64,000 nucleotides of DNA, taken from NCBI RefSeq assembly GCF_018130385.1, contig NZ_JAFCLU010000012.1:62001-126000 (forward strand), read 5' to 3'. The first letter of the stretch is position 1, and each line of letters starts with the position of its first letter. Shown one piece after another: positions 44,778 through 52,586 of the stretch. The DNA comes from Bradyrhizobium sp. AUGA SZCCT0283. GTDB taxonomy: Bacteria; Pseudomonadota; Alphaproteobacteria; Rhizobiales; Xanthobacteraceae. The position numbers were made by a program, and so were the translations under genes. The notes under the pieces are model-generated. The model saw only the letters and a list, made by a program, of their open reading frames with translations, was not told the DNA's origin and did no database searches.

Positions 44778-46033
44778 AGCCGGTGGTCGCGAGTGAAACG
44801 GGCGGCGGTCTGGTCGGCGATCGCGGCAAGCGCGGATGCATCCAGCGGAAAATCCGCGGCCAACCAGGCGTTCTCCGCAAGCGTCAGCACGTGACCGAGC
44901 GCGGGGCCCTCGGCAATACCGCGGGAGATGAAATCGGCCGCCCTCAGCGGAAATTTCGGCGCGCTCCAGCGCTGCGGCAAGGTTGCGAGGTGGTGCCAGC
45001 GCGCGCCGTCATTGCCGACGCCCCCTGCCCGCGCCCATGCCAGCATCAGCCGGTCGCGGTAGGGATCCTCGCCGAGCCGATAGAGCAGCTGCCGTGCCCG
45101 CGCGTCGTCCTTGCTGGCGAGCCGCCACCAGCGATGGCCCATCGAGTCCAGCGCCTTGGTTTCCGCGTTGGAAAGCCGAAGCCGCGCCGAAACGCGCCTG
45201 GCGTCCTCGGTGACGGCGACCGTGAGCGCGGCGAGCCGGCGCACGGCGTTCGGCGACAGCCCCAGCGCGCGTTCGGCCGCGATCATCGCCGCGAACGTCC
45301 CGGTGTAGGCGATGCCGCCGAAGATCGGCAGCAGCAGGCCAGCATCCGCCATCGCCTGCACCGCCACCGCGGCGCCTTCCGCGATCAACAGCTTCAACAT
45401 TTCCATGCGCACGCGCTCGGCGGAAAGGCTCGAAAGTCCCGCGCGCCCGTCGATGCAGGCGAGATATCCGGTACGGTCGGGCTCACCCGCCCCGTAGGCG
45501 GCATGCATGCGAAAGAAGCGCAGGATGCGCAAATAATCCTCGGCGATGCGCTGGTTGGCATCGCCGATGAAGCGCACGCGTTTGGCTTCGATATCGGCAA
45601 GCCCGCCGACATGGTCGTGCACGATGCCGTCGGCATCGACGGAGAGCCCGTTGATGGTGAAGTCGCGCCGTTCCGCATCGCGAACCCAGTCGCGCCCGAA
45701 CGCAACCTTGGCCTTGCGGCCGAAGGTCTCCATATCCTCGCGCAAGGTCGTAACCTCGAACGGATGCGATTCGACGACCAGCGTGACCGTGCCGTGGTCG
45801 ATGCCGGTCGGCACGCATTTGATGCCGGCTGCCTTGGCGCGGCGGGCGATCTCGTCGGGCAGCGCCGTGGTCGCGATGTCGATGTCGCCCAGGGGAATTT
45901 TCAAGAGCGCATTGCGCACGGCGCCGCCGACCACGCGGGCTTCCTCGCCATCGCCATTGAGCAATGCGAGCACGCGCGCGGCCGGACCGGATCTGATCCA
46001 GGGCGCGTCAGACAGCACGCGGACCTCGCTCAT
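44774..46033 (-). CDS. cca: CCA tRNA nucleotidyltransferase
   Basis: The 419-residue enzyme adds or repairs the tRNA 3' CCA end. It has ARVVGGAVRNALLKIPLGDIDIATTALPDEI with the catalytic DxD, and VRDAERRDFTINGLSVD, ADIEAKRVRFIGDANQRIAEDYLRILRFFRM. The C-terminal domain is helical. The start at 46033 (MSEVRVLSDAP) is chosen; a longer frame reads back into DUF6111. Four-base overlaps on both sides. Confidence 0.95.
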   Translation of the reverse strand: MSEVRVLSDAPWIRSGPAARVLALLNGDGEEARVVGGAVRNALLKIPLGDIDIATTALPDEIARRAKAAGIKCVPTGIDHGTVTLVVESHPFEVTTLREDMETFGRKAKVAFGRDWVRDAERRDFTINGLSVDADGIVHDHVGGLADIEAKRVRFIGDANQRIAEDYLRILRFFRMHAAYGAGEPDRTGYLACIDGRAGLSSLSAERVRMEMLKLLIAEGAAVAVQAMADAGLLLPIFGGIAYTGTFAAMIAAERALGLSPNAVRRLAALTVAVTEDARRVSARLRLSNAETKALDSMGHRWWRLASKDDARARQLLYRLGEDPYRDRLMLAWARAGGVGNDGARWHHLATLPQRWSAPKFPLRAADFISRGIAEGPALGHVLTLAENAWLAADFPLDASALAAIADQTAARFTRDHRL

Positions 46034-46293
46034 TTCTCGACTCCGGGAACCAGCTTGCCGTTTTCGAGATGCGCGGGAACGTAGGTCGAATCCGGCGGTG
46101 CGCCGGAGAATTGCGCGAGCATGACGAAGCTGATCACGACCAATAGCAACGATCCCAGCACCAGTTTGGCGATAAGGTGCGCCGGCCAGGAGGAGGACAC
46201 CAGCACTCCGGAACGGGTGGCGATCAGGAACAGCGCATAGGCCGCGAACGGGATCAGAAAAATCGCGACCTCGGTCAGGACCGGACGGATCAT
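46030..46293 (-). CDS. DUF6111-like small membrane protein
   Basis: The 87-residue protein has two membrane helices (about 5-25 and 40-62: LIAKLVLGSLLLVVISFVMLAQF), then a short polar tail PPDSTYVPAHLENGKLVPGVEK. It fits the DUF6111 pattern found between NUDIX and cca genes in rhizobia. Function unknown. Overlaps both neighbours by four bases. Confidence 0.8.
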   Translation of the reverse strand: MIRPVLTEVAIFLIPFAAYALFLIATRSGVLVSSSWPAHLIAKLVLGSLLLVVISFVMLAQFSGAPPDSTYVPAHLENGKLVPGVEK

Positions 46294-46964
46294 GCGAGAT
46301 AAATCCGCTCATACAACACGCGCAGAATTCCCGCCGTCGCGCCCCAGATGTAACGCTCGGCGAACGGCATGGCGTAATAGGAGCGCTCCATGCCGCGGAA
46401 TTCCTTGGAATGGATCTGATGGTTCTCGGGATTCATCAGGAACGCCAGCGGCACCTCGAAGGCGTCGACCACCTCGCCTTCGTTGATCGTCAGCTTGAAG
46501 CCGGGTTTCACGCGCGCCACCGTCGGCAGGATGCGAAACCCGAAGGCGGTTCCATAGAGGTCGAGATAGCCGATCGGCTCGATGAAGTCGCGCTTGAGGC
46601 CGACTTCCTCCTCCGCCTCGCGCAGGGCGGCGTCGAGAGGGGAAGCATCGGTTGCGTCGATCTTGCCGCCTGGAAAGGAAATCTGGCCGGCGTGGCTGGA
46701 CAGATGCGGCGAGCGCTGCGTCAGCAACACGGTCGGCTCGCGGTGATCGACCACCGGGATCAGCACGGCCGCCGGGCGCACCGGCTGCTCGCGCGCGACG
46801 ATCTCCAGCATGCGATCGTTGCCCTCATCGCCGGTTTTCGGAATGATATCGGGATCGATCAGGCCGGGAGGCACGTCGAAGTTCAGTCTGGCCTGGCTGC
46901 GCGCGAAAAATTCCGCCGAGTTGACCGGAGCCGCCTCCATCTTTTTCAGCATCGGCTCGTTCAA
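46290..46964 (-). CDS. NUDIX CoA pyrophosphatase-type hydrolase
   Basis: The 224-residue protein has the CoA-pyrophosphatase form of the NUDIX box: SFPGGKIDATDASPLDAALREAEEEVGL, with RSPHLSSHAGQISFPGG upstream (the UPF0035 signature). It would cleave CoA or related pyrophosphates. Length is typical. Four-base overlaps with the DUF1285 and DUF6111 genes. Confidence 0.93.
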   Translation of the reverse strand: MNEPMLKKMEAAPVNSAEFFARSQARLNFDVPPGLIDPDIIPKTGDEGNDRMLEIVAREQPVRPAAVLIPVVDHREPTVLLTQRSPHLSSHAGQISFPGGKIDATDASPLDAALREAEEEVGLKRDFIEPIGYLDLYGTAFGFRILPTVARVKPGFKLTINEGEVVDAFEVPLAFLMNPENHQIHSKEFRGMERSYYAMPFAERYIWGATAGILRVLYERIYLA

Positions 46965-47572
46965 ACCGCGTCCCTCACCTGCTTCGCGTCCGCCATCGTA
47001 AAGAACTCGCCGCCGGACTCGATGCCGAACATCGGCTGACCATCGACCACCCGCTCTTCCCCCATGTCAACCAGATCGTAATAGAGCGCGCGGGTCACTT
47101 TCGCCCACAGATCGGCGCGGACGTGAAGGTAGGGCGTCAGCCCGCCATCGGCCGCCATCTCGAATCGCAGGCGGTGTCCGGAATCGCATGGCACCCAATC
47201 GTCGACATTGGTACGAAAGCGCAATAGCCGCCCGCGATCAGCAGCCTCTTTTTGCATCTCCACCGCGAGGAAAGGCGCGTCGTCGACTCGAATGCCGACC
47301 TTCTCGACCGGGGTCACGAGAAAGTGCTTGCCGTCCTCGCGCTTCAGGATGGTCGAGAACAGGCGCACCAGCGCCGGCCGCCCGATCGGCGTGCCCATGT
47401 AGAACCAGGTACCGTCACCGGCGATTCGCATGTCGAGATCGCCGCAGAACGGCGGATTCCACAGATGCACCGGAGGCAGCCCTTCGCCGGCCGGAGTGGC
47501 ATTGGAGGCTTCGCGCGCCGCGACGGTTAGTCCTTCGAGGCCTTCGCCGCTGGTTTGCCCTTGCTTCGCCAT
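46961..47572 (-). CDS. DUF1285 protein
   Basis: The 203-residue protein has the conserved DUF1285 pattern: PPVHLWNPPFCGDLDMRIAGDGTWFYMGTPIGRPALVRLFSTILKREDG and YLVTPVEKVGI-type HFLVTPVEKVGIRVDDAPFL. The role is unknown. It is the first gene of a five-gene set DUF1285-NUDIX-DUF6111-cca-TSUP. The start at 47572 (MAKQGQ) is preferred; a longer frame enters the promoter region. Confidence 0.9.
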   Translation of the reverse strand: MAKQGQTSGEGLEGLTVAAREASNATPAGEGLPPVHLWNPPFCGDLDMRIAGDGTWFYMGTPIGRPALVRLFSTILKREDGKHFLVTPVEKVGIRVDDAPFLAVEMQKEAADRGRLLRFRTNVDDWVPCDSGHRLRFEMAADGGLTPYLHVRADLWAKVTRALYYDLVDMGEERVVDGQPMFGIESGGEFFTMADAKQVRDAV

Positions 47573-47600
47573 TGTTTGCCCTGAGTCTGAGCGTCTCGAT

Positions 47601-47617
47601 CTGGCACGATTGGTGCA
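47601..47617 (+). promoter_or_regulatory. near-consensus sigma-54 promoter facing the moxR operon
   Basis: CTGGCACGATTGGTGCA matches the consensus YTGGCACGRNNNTTGCW at all but one position, with GG and GC ten bases apart. Transcription would start near 47628, about 200 bases before the moxR ATG, and run away from DUF1285. No upstream activator site was identified. A regulator is not visible nearby. Confidence 0.5.
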
Positions 47618-47830
47618 CGTCTTTCGATATGTGTTCCTGACGATCTGGTCCGTATTATTGCGGATCAAGTCGCCATATCGTGATGCCGTTCATACCCCGA
47701 AATGCCGATAATGTGGGGATAGTTTAATTCAACGAATACATGGCCTTTGCACAGGATTAGCATGAGGTTCGTGGCATGACGACGCAACCAGCGGTGTCAT
47801 GGAGCGGTCAGACGGTTGAAGGAGAAAGAC

Positions 47831-48829
47831 ATGGCGAGTGCAGACGGTGTCGAGAAACTCGAGGATGCGATCGTCCGTTCGGCCGAACAGGTCGCCGGTC
47901 AGATTCGCGCCGCAAAGGAGGCAATCTCCACCGTCATCTTCGGCCAGGACCGGGTGATCGAAAACACCCTGGTGACGATCCTGTCCGGCGGTCATGCGCT
48001 GTTGATCGGGGTTCCCGGCCTCGCCAAGACCAAGCTCGTCGAAACGCTGGGCATCACGCTCGGACTGGACGCCAAACGCATCCAGTTCACGCCAGACCTG
48101 ATGCCGTCGGATATTCTGGGCGCCGAAGTGCTCGACGAGAGCAATTCCGGCAAGCGGTCGTTCCGCTTCATCTCCGGACCGGTGTTCGCCCAGCTCCTGA
48201 TGGCCGACGAAATCAACCGAGCCAGCCCGCGTACGCAATCGGCGCTGCTGCAAGCCATGCAGGAACAGCACATCACCGTTGCAGGCGCGCGGCATGATCT
48301 CCCAAAACCGTTCCACGTGCTCGCCACGCAAAACCCGCTGGAGCAGGAAGGCACCTATCCGCTCCCAGAAGCGCAGCTCGACCGCTTCCTGATGGAGATC
48401 GACGTCGATTATCCCGACCGCGACGCCGAACGCCGCATCCTGTTTGAAACGACAGGCGCGGACGAGACGCTCGCCAAGGCCTCGATGGACGCGGAAATCC
48501 TGATCGCGGCGCAGCGGCTGGTGCGGCGGCTGCCGGTCGGCGACAGCGTGGTCGAGGCGATCCTGTCGCTGGTGCGCGCCGCGCGGCCCGACCCGGACGG
48601 TGGCGACAAGCTGATCGCCTGGGGACCGGGCCCGCGCGCCAGCCAGTCGCTGATGCTGGCGGTCCGCGCCCGCGCGCTGCTCGACGGCCGCCTCGCACCC
48701 TCGATCGACGACGTGCTCGATCTGGCCGAACCCATTCTCAAGCACCGCATGGCGCTCACTTTCTCGGCGCGCGCGGAAGGCCGCACCATTCCCGACGTAA
48801 TCAGGCAATTGAAGACGCGGATCGGTTGA
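47831..48829 (+). CDS. MoxR-family AAA+ ATPase
   Basis: The 332-residue chaperone-like ATPase has Walker A GVPGLAKT (60-67), LLMADEINRASPRTQSALLQAMQE (Walker B and sensor), ATQNPLEQEGTYPLPEAQLDRFL. These mark the MoxR class. It usually acts with DUF58/VWA proteins, here downstream. The ATG at 47831 follows AGGAGA. First gene of a four-gene operon. Confidence 0.95.
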   Translation: MASADGVEKLEDAIVRSAEQVAGQIRAAKEAISTVIFGQDRVIENTLVTILSGGHALLIGVPGLAKTKLVETLGITLGLDAKRIQFTPDLMPSDILGAEVLDESNSGKRSFRFISGPVFAQLLMADEINRASPRTQSALLQAMQEQHITVAGARHDLPKPFHVLATQNPLEQEGTYPLPEAQLDRFLMEIDVDYPDRDAERRILFETTGADETLAKASMDAEILIAAQRLVRRLPVGDSVVEAILSLVRAARPDPDGGDKLIAWGPGPRASQSLMLAVRARALLDGRLAPSIDDVLDLAEPILKHRMALTFSARAEGRTIPDVIRQLKTRIG

Positions 48830-49773
48830 TGGCCGCAGAGACCAGCCACGAGACCAGGGAGATTCTAGCAATACGACGCGCCGATGGCGAAAGCCGAACG
48901 CTCGCCGCATCGCTGCCCCGTCTCGTGCTCGAAGCGCGCCGTATCGCCGCCAATGTCATCCATGGCCTGCATGGCAGGCGCCGCGCCGGCGCTGGCGAGA
49001 GCTTTTGGCAGTATCGCCGCTTCGTCTCCGGCGAGCCGTCGCAGAATGTCGACTGGCGGCGCTCGGCGCGCGACGATCATCTCTATGTCCGCGAGCAGGA
49101 GTGGGAGGCCGCCCATACCGTGTGGCTGTGGCCCGACCGTTCGTTGTCGATGGCATTTGCTTCCAAGGGTGCGCGCGACAGCAAGCTGGAGCGCGGGCTG
49201 ATCGTTACGTTTGCACTCGCCGAACTCTTGGTTTCGGGCGGCGAACGCGTCGGCATTCCCGGCCTGATGAACCCGACCGCAAGCCGCAACGTGATCGACA
49301 AGATGGCGCAGGCGATGCTGCACGACGATGCGGTGCGCGCGAGCCTGCCGCCGTCCTTTGTGCCGTCGGCGCTGGCCGAAATTGTCGTGCTGTCGGATTT
49401 TTGGTCGCCGATGAGCGAGATCAGGACGATGCTCGCAGGGCTTTCGGCCTCCGGCGCCCACGGCGCCCTGATCCAGGTCGTCGATCCCGCCGAAGAAACC
49501 TTTCCCTATGCCGGCCGGGTCGAATTCGTCGAGCCGGAAGGATTCGGCGTCATCACCGCCGGCCGCGCCGAGAGCTGGGCCAGCGACTATGTCGCGCGCG
49601 TCGCACTGCATCGCGACGAGATCCGCAGCGAGACCAACAAGCTCGATTGGTTATTCTCGACCCACACCACCAGCCGTTCCGCCGCCGAACTCCTGCTGTT
49701 CCTGCATTCGGGCATGATGGTAGCCAAGGGAACCGCGCGCGGCTCAACCGTCAAGGCGGGGCGTAGCGCATGA
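48829..49773 (+). CDS. DUF58 domain protein
   Basis: The 314-residue protein has the DUF58 signature GESFWQYRRFVSGEPSQNVDWRRSARDDHLYVREQEWE, followed by a VWA-like fold (VWLWPDRSLSMAF). DUF58 proteins act with MoxR ATPases in envelope functions. Its ATG overlaps the moxR stop (TGATG), so translation is coupled. The next gene overlaps by four. Confidence 0.93.
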   Translation: MAAETSHETREILAIRRADGESRTLAASLPRLVLEARRIAANVIHGLHGRRRAGAGESFWQYRRFVSGEPSQNVDWRRSARDDHLYVREQEWEAAHTVWLWPDRSLSMAFASKGARDSKLERGLIVTFALAELLVSGGERVGIPGLMNPTASRNVIDKMAQAMLHDDAVRASLPPSFVPSALAEIVVLSDFWSPMSEIRTMLAGLSASGAHGALIQVVDPAEETFPYAGRVEFVEPEGFGVITAGRAESWASDYVARVALHRDEIRSETNKLDWLFSTHTTSRSAAELLLFLHSGMMVAKGTARGSTVKAGRSA

Positions 49774-52583
49774 TCGCGGGGCTCCCCCTCACCTTTGCGC
49801 AACCGCTGCTTCTGCTGGGCCTGTTGAGCCTGCCGGTGCTGTGGTGGCTGTTGCGCGTCATGCCGCCGCGGCCGAGGCGGATCGAGTTTCCGCCGACGCG
49901 GCTCTTGTTCGACATCAAGCCGAAGGAAGAAACCCCGTCGCGGACCCCGTGGTGGCTGACGGCGCTGCGCCTCGCCGCCGCCGCACTGGTCATCCTTGCC
50001 GCCGCAGGCCCGATCTGGAATCCGCAGACCGGGGTCGGCGGCAGCAACGCGCCATTGGTAATTCTGCTCGACGACGGCTGGAGCGCGGCTGCAAGCTGGG
50101 ACACGCGGGTCAAGGCCGCGGACGAGCTGATCGCCAACGCCGATAATGACCGCCGCGGCGTTGCACTGGTTCCGCTCTCCGAGACCGCGCGCGACATCAC
50201 ACTGATGCCGGCCGGCACCGCGCGGGTCGCGCTGCGTCAGATTGCACCAAAACCCTATTCGGTCGACCGCGTCGACACGCTCGGCTCGCTCGAGCGTTTC
50301 CTGAAGAGCACCGGCGATGCCGAGATCGCATGGCTGTCCGACGGCGTCGACACCGGGCGCGGCGCCGAATTTGTTGAAAATCTCGGCAAGACCATCGGCG
50401 ACCGCAAGCTGACAGTGTTCGAGGGCGGCGCGGCCCCGGCGCAGGCGCTGGTCGCCGCCGAAAACGCCGCGGCGAAGATGACGGTCAAGGTGCTGCGCAC
50501 CACCGGCGGCGTCGCAGCCGGCGTGGTTCGCGCGATCGACGCCAAGGGCTCGCCGATCGGCGAGGCGCGCTATGCATTTGGCATGCAGGATCGCGAGAGC
50601 GAAGCGGCGTTCGATCTGCCCGTCGAACTGCGCAACGACATCTCGCGGCTGGAAATATCGGGCGAACGATCAGCCGGCGCGGTGCAACTGCTCGACAAGC
50701 GATGGCGGCGGCGCGCCGTCGGCGTCGTCACCGGCGCAACCAGCGATACCGCCCAGCCGCTATTGGCATCGACCTTCTACCTCACCCGCGCATTGTCGCC
50801 ATTCGCAGACGTGCGGCTGGGCGATCGCGGCGCGCCGCAACAGGTGATCGCGCAATTCCTCGATCAGCGGCTGCCGATGATCGTGCTCGCCGATGTCGGC
50901 ACACTGTCGCCGGAAATCCGCGAGCGGCTGAACGCTTGGATCGATCAGGGCGGCGTGCTGGTACGTTTCGCAGGTCCCCGTCTGGCGCAGGCCGATGACG
51001 ATTTGGTGCCGGTGAAACTGCGACGCGGCGGTCGCATCCTCGGCGGCAGCCTGACCTGGGAAAAGCCGCAGCATCTGGCTTCCTTCGCCGCCGACGCCCC
51101 GTTCGCTGGCCTCACCGTGCCCAAGGACGTCACCGTCAACCGGCAGGTGCTGGCCGAGCCGGATGCGGTGCTCGCAACTAAGACCTGGGCGTCGCTGGAA
51201 GACGGCACGCCGCTGGTGACGGGCGAGCATCGCGGCAAGGGCATTGTCAGCCTGTTCCATATCGGCGCCGACTCGCGCTGGTCGGACCTGCCGATGTCCG
51301 GCAGCTTCGTCGAGATGCTGCGGCGGATGGTCGATATGTCCGGCTACACCGCAAAGCCCGGTGCGGGCGTTTCAAGCGAGGTGACGAATGTCGAGACCGT
51401 GGCGCCGCTGCGCACCCTCGACGGTTTCGGCGCATTTGGACCGCCGCCCTCGACCGCCAAGCCGATGCCGGCGGATTATCGCGACCGCGCCACGGCCGAT
51501 CATCCGCCGGGCTTCTACGGCTCGGCCGATGGCCCGATCGCGGTCAACACGCTGGCCTCGGCCGATCGCATCGCGCCGCTCGATACATCCGCCTTGCGCG
51601 CGCAGCGCGCCAGCTACACCAATGCCGAACCGCGCGATTTGCGCGGCATTCTGCTGTCGTCGTCGCTGGTGCTGTTCCTGATTGACGCGATCGTGGTCGC
51701 GATGCTGGGCGCGGGCCTTGCCGCGTTGTGGCGTCGGCGCACGGCGCCTGCCGCCGTTCTGCTGGCCTTGATCCTGTCCGCAACCTCGATCGCGCCTTCG
51801 CCGACGCGCGCGCAGGGCAACGACGATTTCGCCATCAAGGCGGTGTCGCAGACGCGCCTTGCCTATGTCGTCACGGGAAATGCCGACGTCGATTCCATCG
51901 TCAAGGCCGGCATGGCCGGACTGACGCTGTTCCTCGCGCAGCGCACGGCGCTGGAGGCCGGCGATCCCGTCGGCGTCGATCCCGCGCGCGATGAACTGGC
52001 GTTCTTTCCGCTGATCTACTGGCCGGTGGTGCCGGGCGCGCCCAAGCCGCCGCAGGATGCCATCAACCGTATCGACGCTTACATGAAACAGGGCGGCACG
52101 GTGCTGTTCGATACCCGCGACGCCATCGAGGCGCCGCCGGGTGAGAACGGCGCGGCGCAGACGCCGGGCATGCGCACCTTGCGCGAAATTCTCTCCTCCC
52201 TCGACGTGCCTGAACTGGAACCGGTGCCGCGCGAGCACGTGCTGACCAAGACGTTTTACCTGCTGCGCGATTTCCCCGGCCGCTTCAACTCGGGCCAGAC
52301 CTGGGTCGAGACCCTGCCGCGCGAGGACGACGACGACGCAGCCTCGCGCCCGGCGCGCGGCGGCGACGGCGTCTCGCCCATCATCATCACTTCGAACGAT
52401 CTCGCCGGCGCCTGGGCGCACCGCCCGGATGGGCAGCCGATGCTGCCGCTGACGCCGGGCGAGCCGCGCCAGCGCGAATTCGCGTTCCGCTCCGGCGTCA
52501 ACATCGTGATGTACACCCTGACCGGTAACTACAAGGCCGATCAGGTCCACGCGCCGGCACTGATCGAGCGGTTGGGGCAATAG
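49770..52583 (+). CDS. DUF4159 membrane protein with BatA-like N-terminus
   Basis: The 937-residue protein starts with the BatA-type double-membrane segment LLLLGLLSLPVLWWLLRVMPPRPRRIEFPPTRLL and a second helix (WWLTALRLAAAALVILAAAGP). A large extracytoplasmic part with VWA-like strand LVILLDDGWSA follows, then more helices and the C-terminal DUF4159 domain (about 690-937, with ELAFFPLIYWPVVPGAPKPP and a PGRFNSGQTWVE segment). Role unknown. Part of the moxR operon. Confidence 0.9.
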   Translation: MIAGLPLTFAQPLLLLGLLSLPVLWWLLRVMPPRPRRIEFPPTRLLFDIKPKEETPSRTPWWLTALRLAAAALVILAAAGPIWNPQTGVGGSNAPLVILLDDGWSAAASWDTRVKAADELIANADNDRRGVALVPLSETARDITLMPAGTARVALRQIAPKPYSVDRVDTLGSLERFLKSTGDAEIAWLSDGVDTGRGAEFVENLGKTIGDRKLTVFEGGAAPAQALVAAENAAAKMTVKVLRTTGGVAAGVVRAIDAKGSPIGEARYAFGMQDRESEAAFDLPVELRNDISRLEISGERSAGAVQLLDKRWRRRAVGVVTGATSDTAQPLLASTFYLTRALSPFADVRLGDRGAPQQVIAQFLDQRLPMIVLADVGTLSPEIRERLNAWIDQGGVLVRFAGPRLAQADDDLVPVKLRRGGRILGGSLTWEKPQHLASFAADAPFAGLTVPKDVTVNRQVLAEPDAVLATKTWASLEDGTPLVTGEHRGKGIVSLFHIGADSRWSDLPMSGSFVEMLRRMVDMSGYTAKPGAGVSSEVTNVETVAPLRTLDGFGAFGPPPSTAKPMPADYRDRATADHPPGFYGSADGPIAVNTLASADRIAPLDTSALRAQRASYTNAEPRDLRGILLSSSLVLFLIDAIVVAMLGAGLAALWRRRTAPAAVLLALILSATSIAPSPTRAQGNDDFAIKAVSQTRLAYVVTGNADVDSIVKAGMAGLTLFLAQRTALEAGDPVGVDPARDELAFFPLIYWPVVPGAPKPPQDAINRIDAYMKQGGTVLFDTRDAIEAPPGENGAAQTPGMRTLREILSSLDVPELEPVPREHVLTKTFYLLRDFPGRFNSGQTWVETLPREDDDDAASRPARGGDGVSPIIITSNDLAGAWAHRPDGQPMLPLTPGEPRQREFAFRSGVNIVMYTLTGNYKADQVHAPALIERLGQ

Positions 52584-52586
52584 GCC

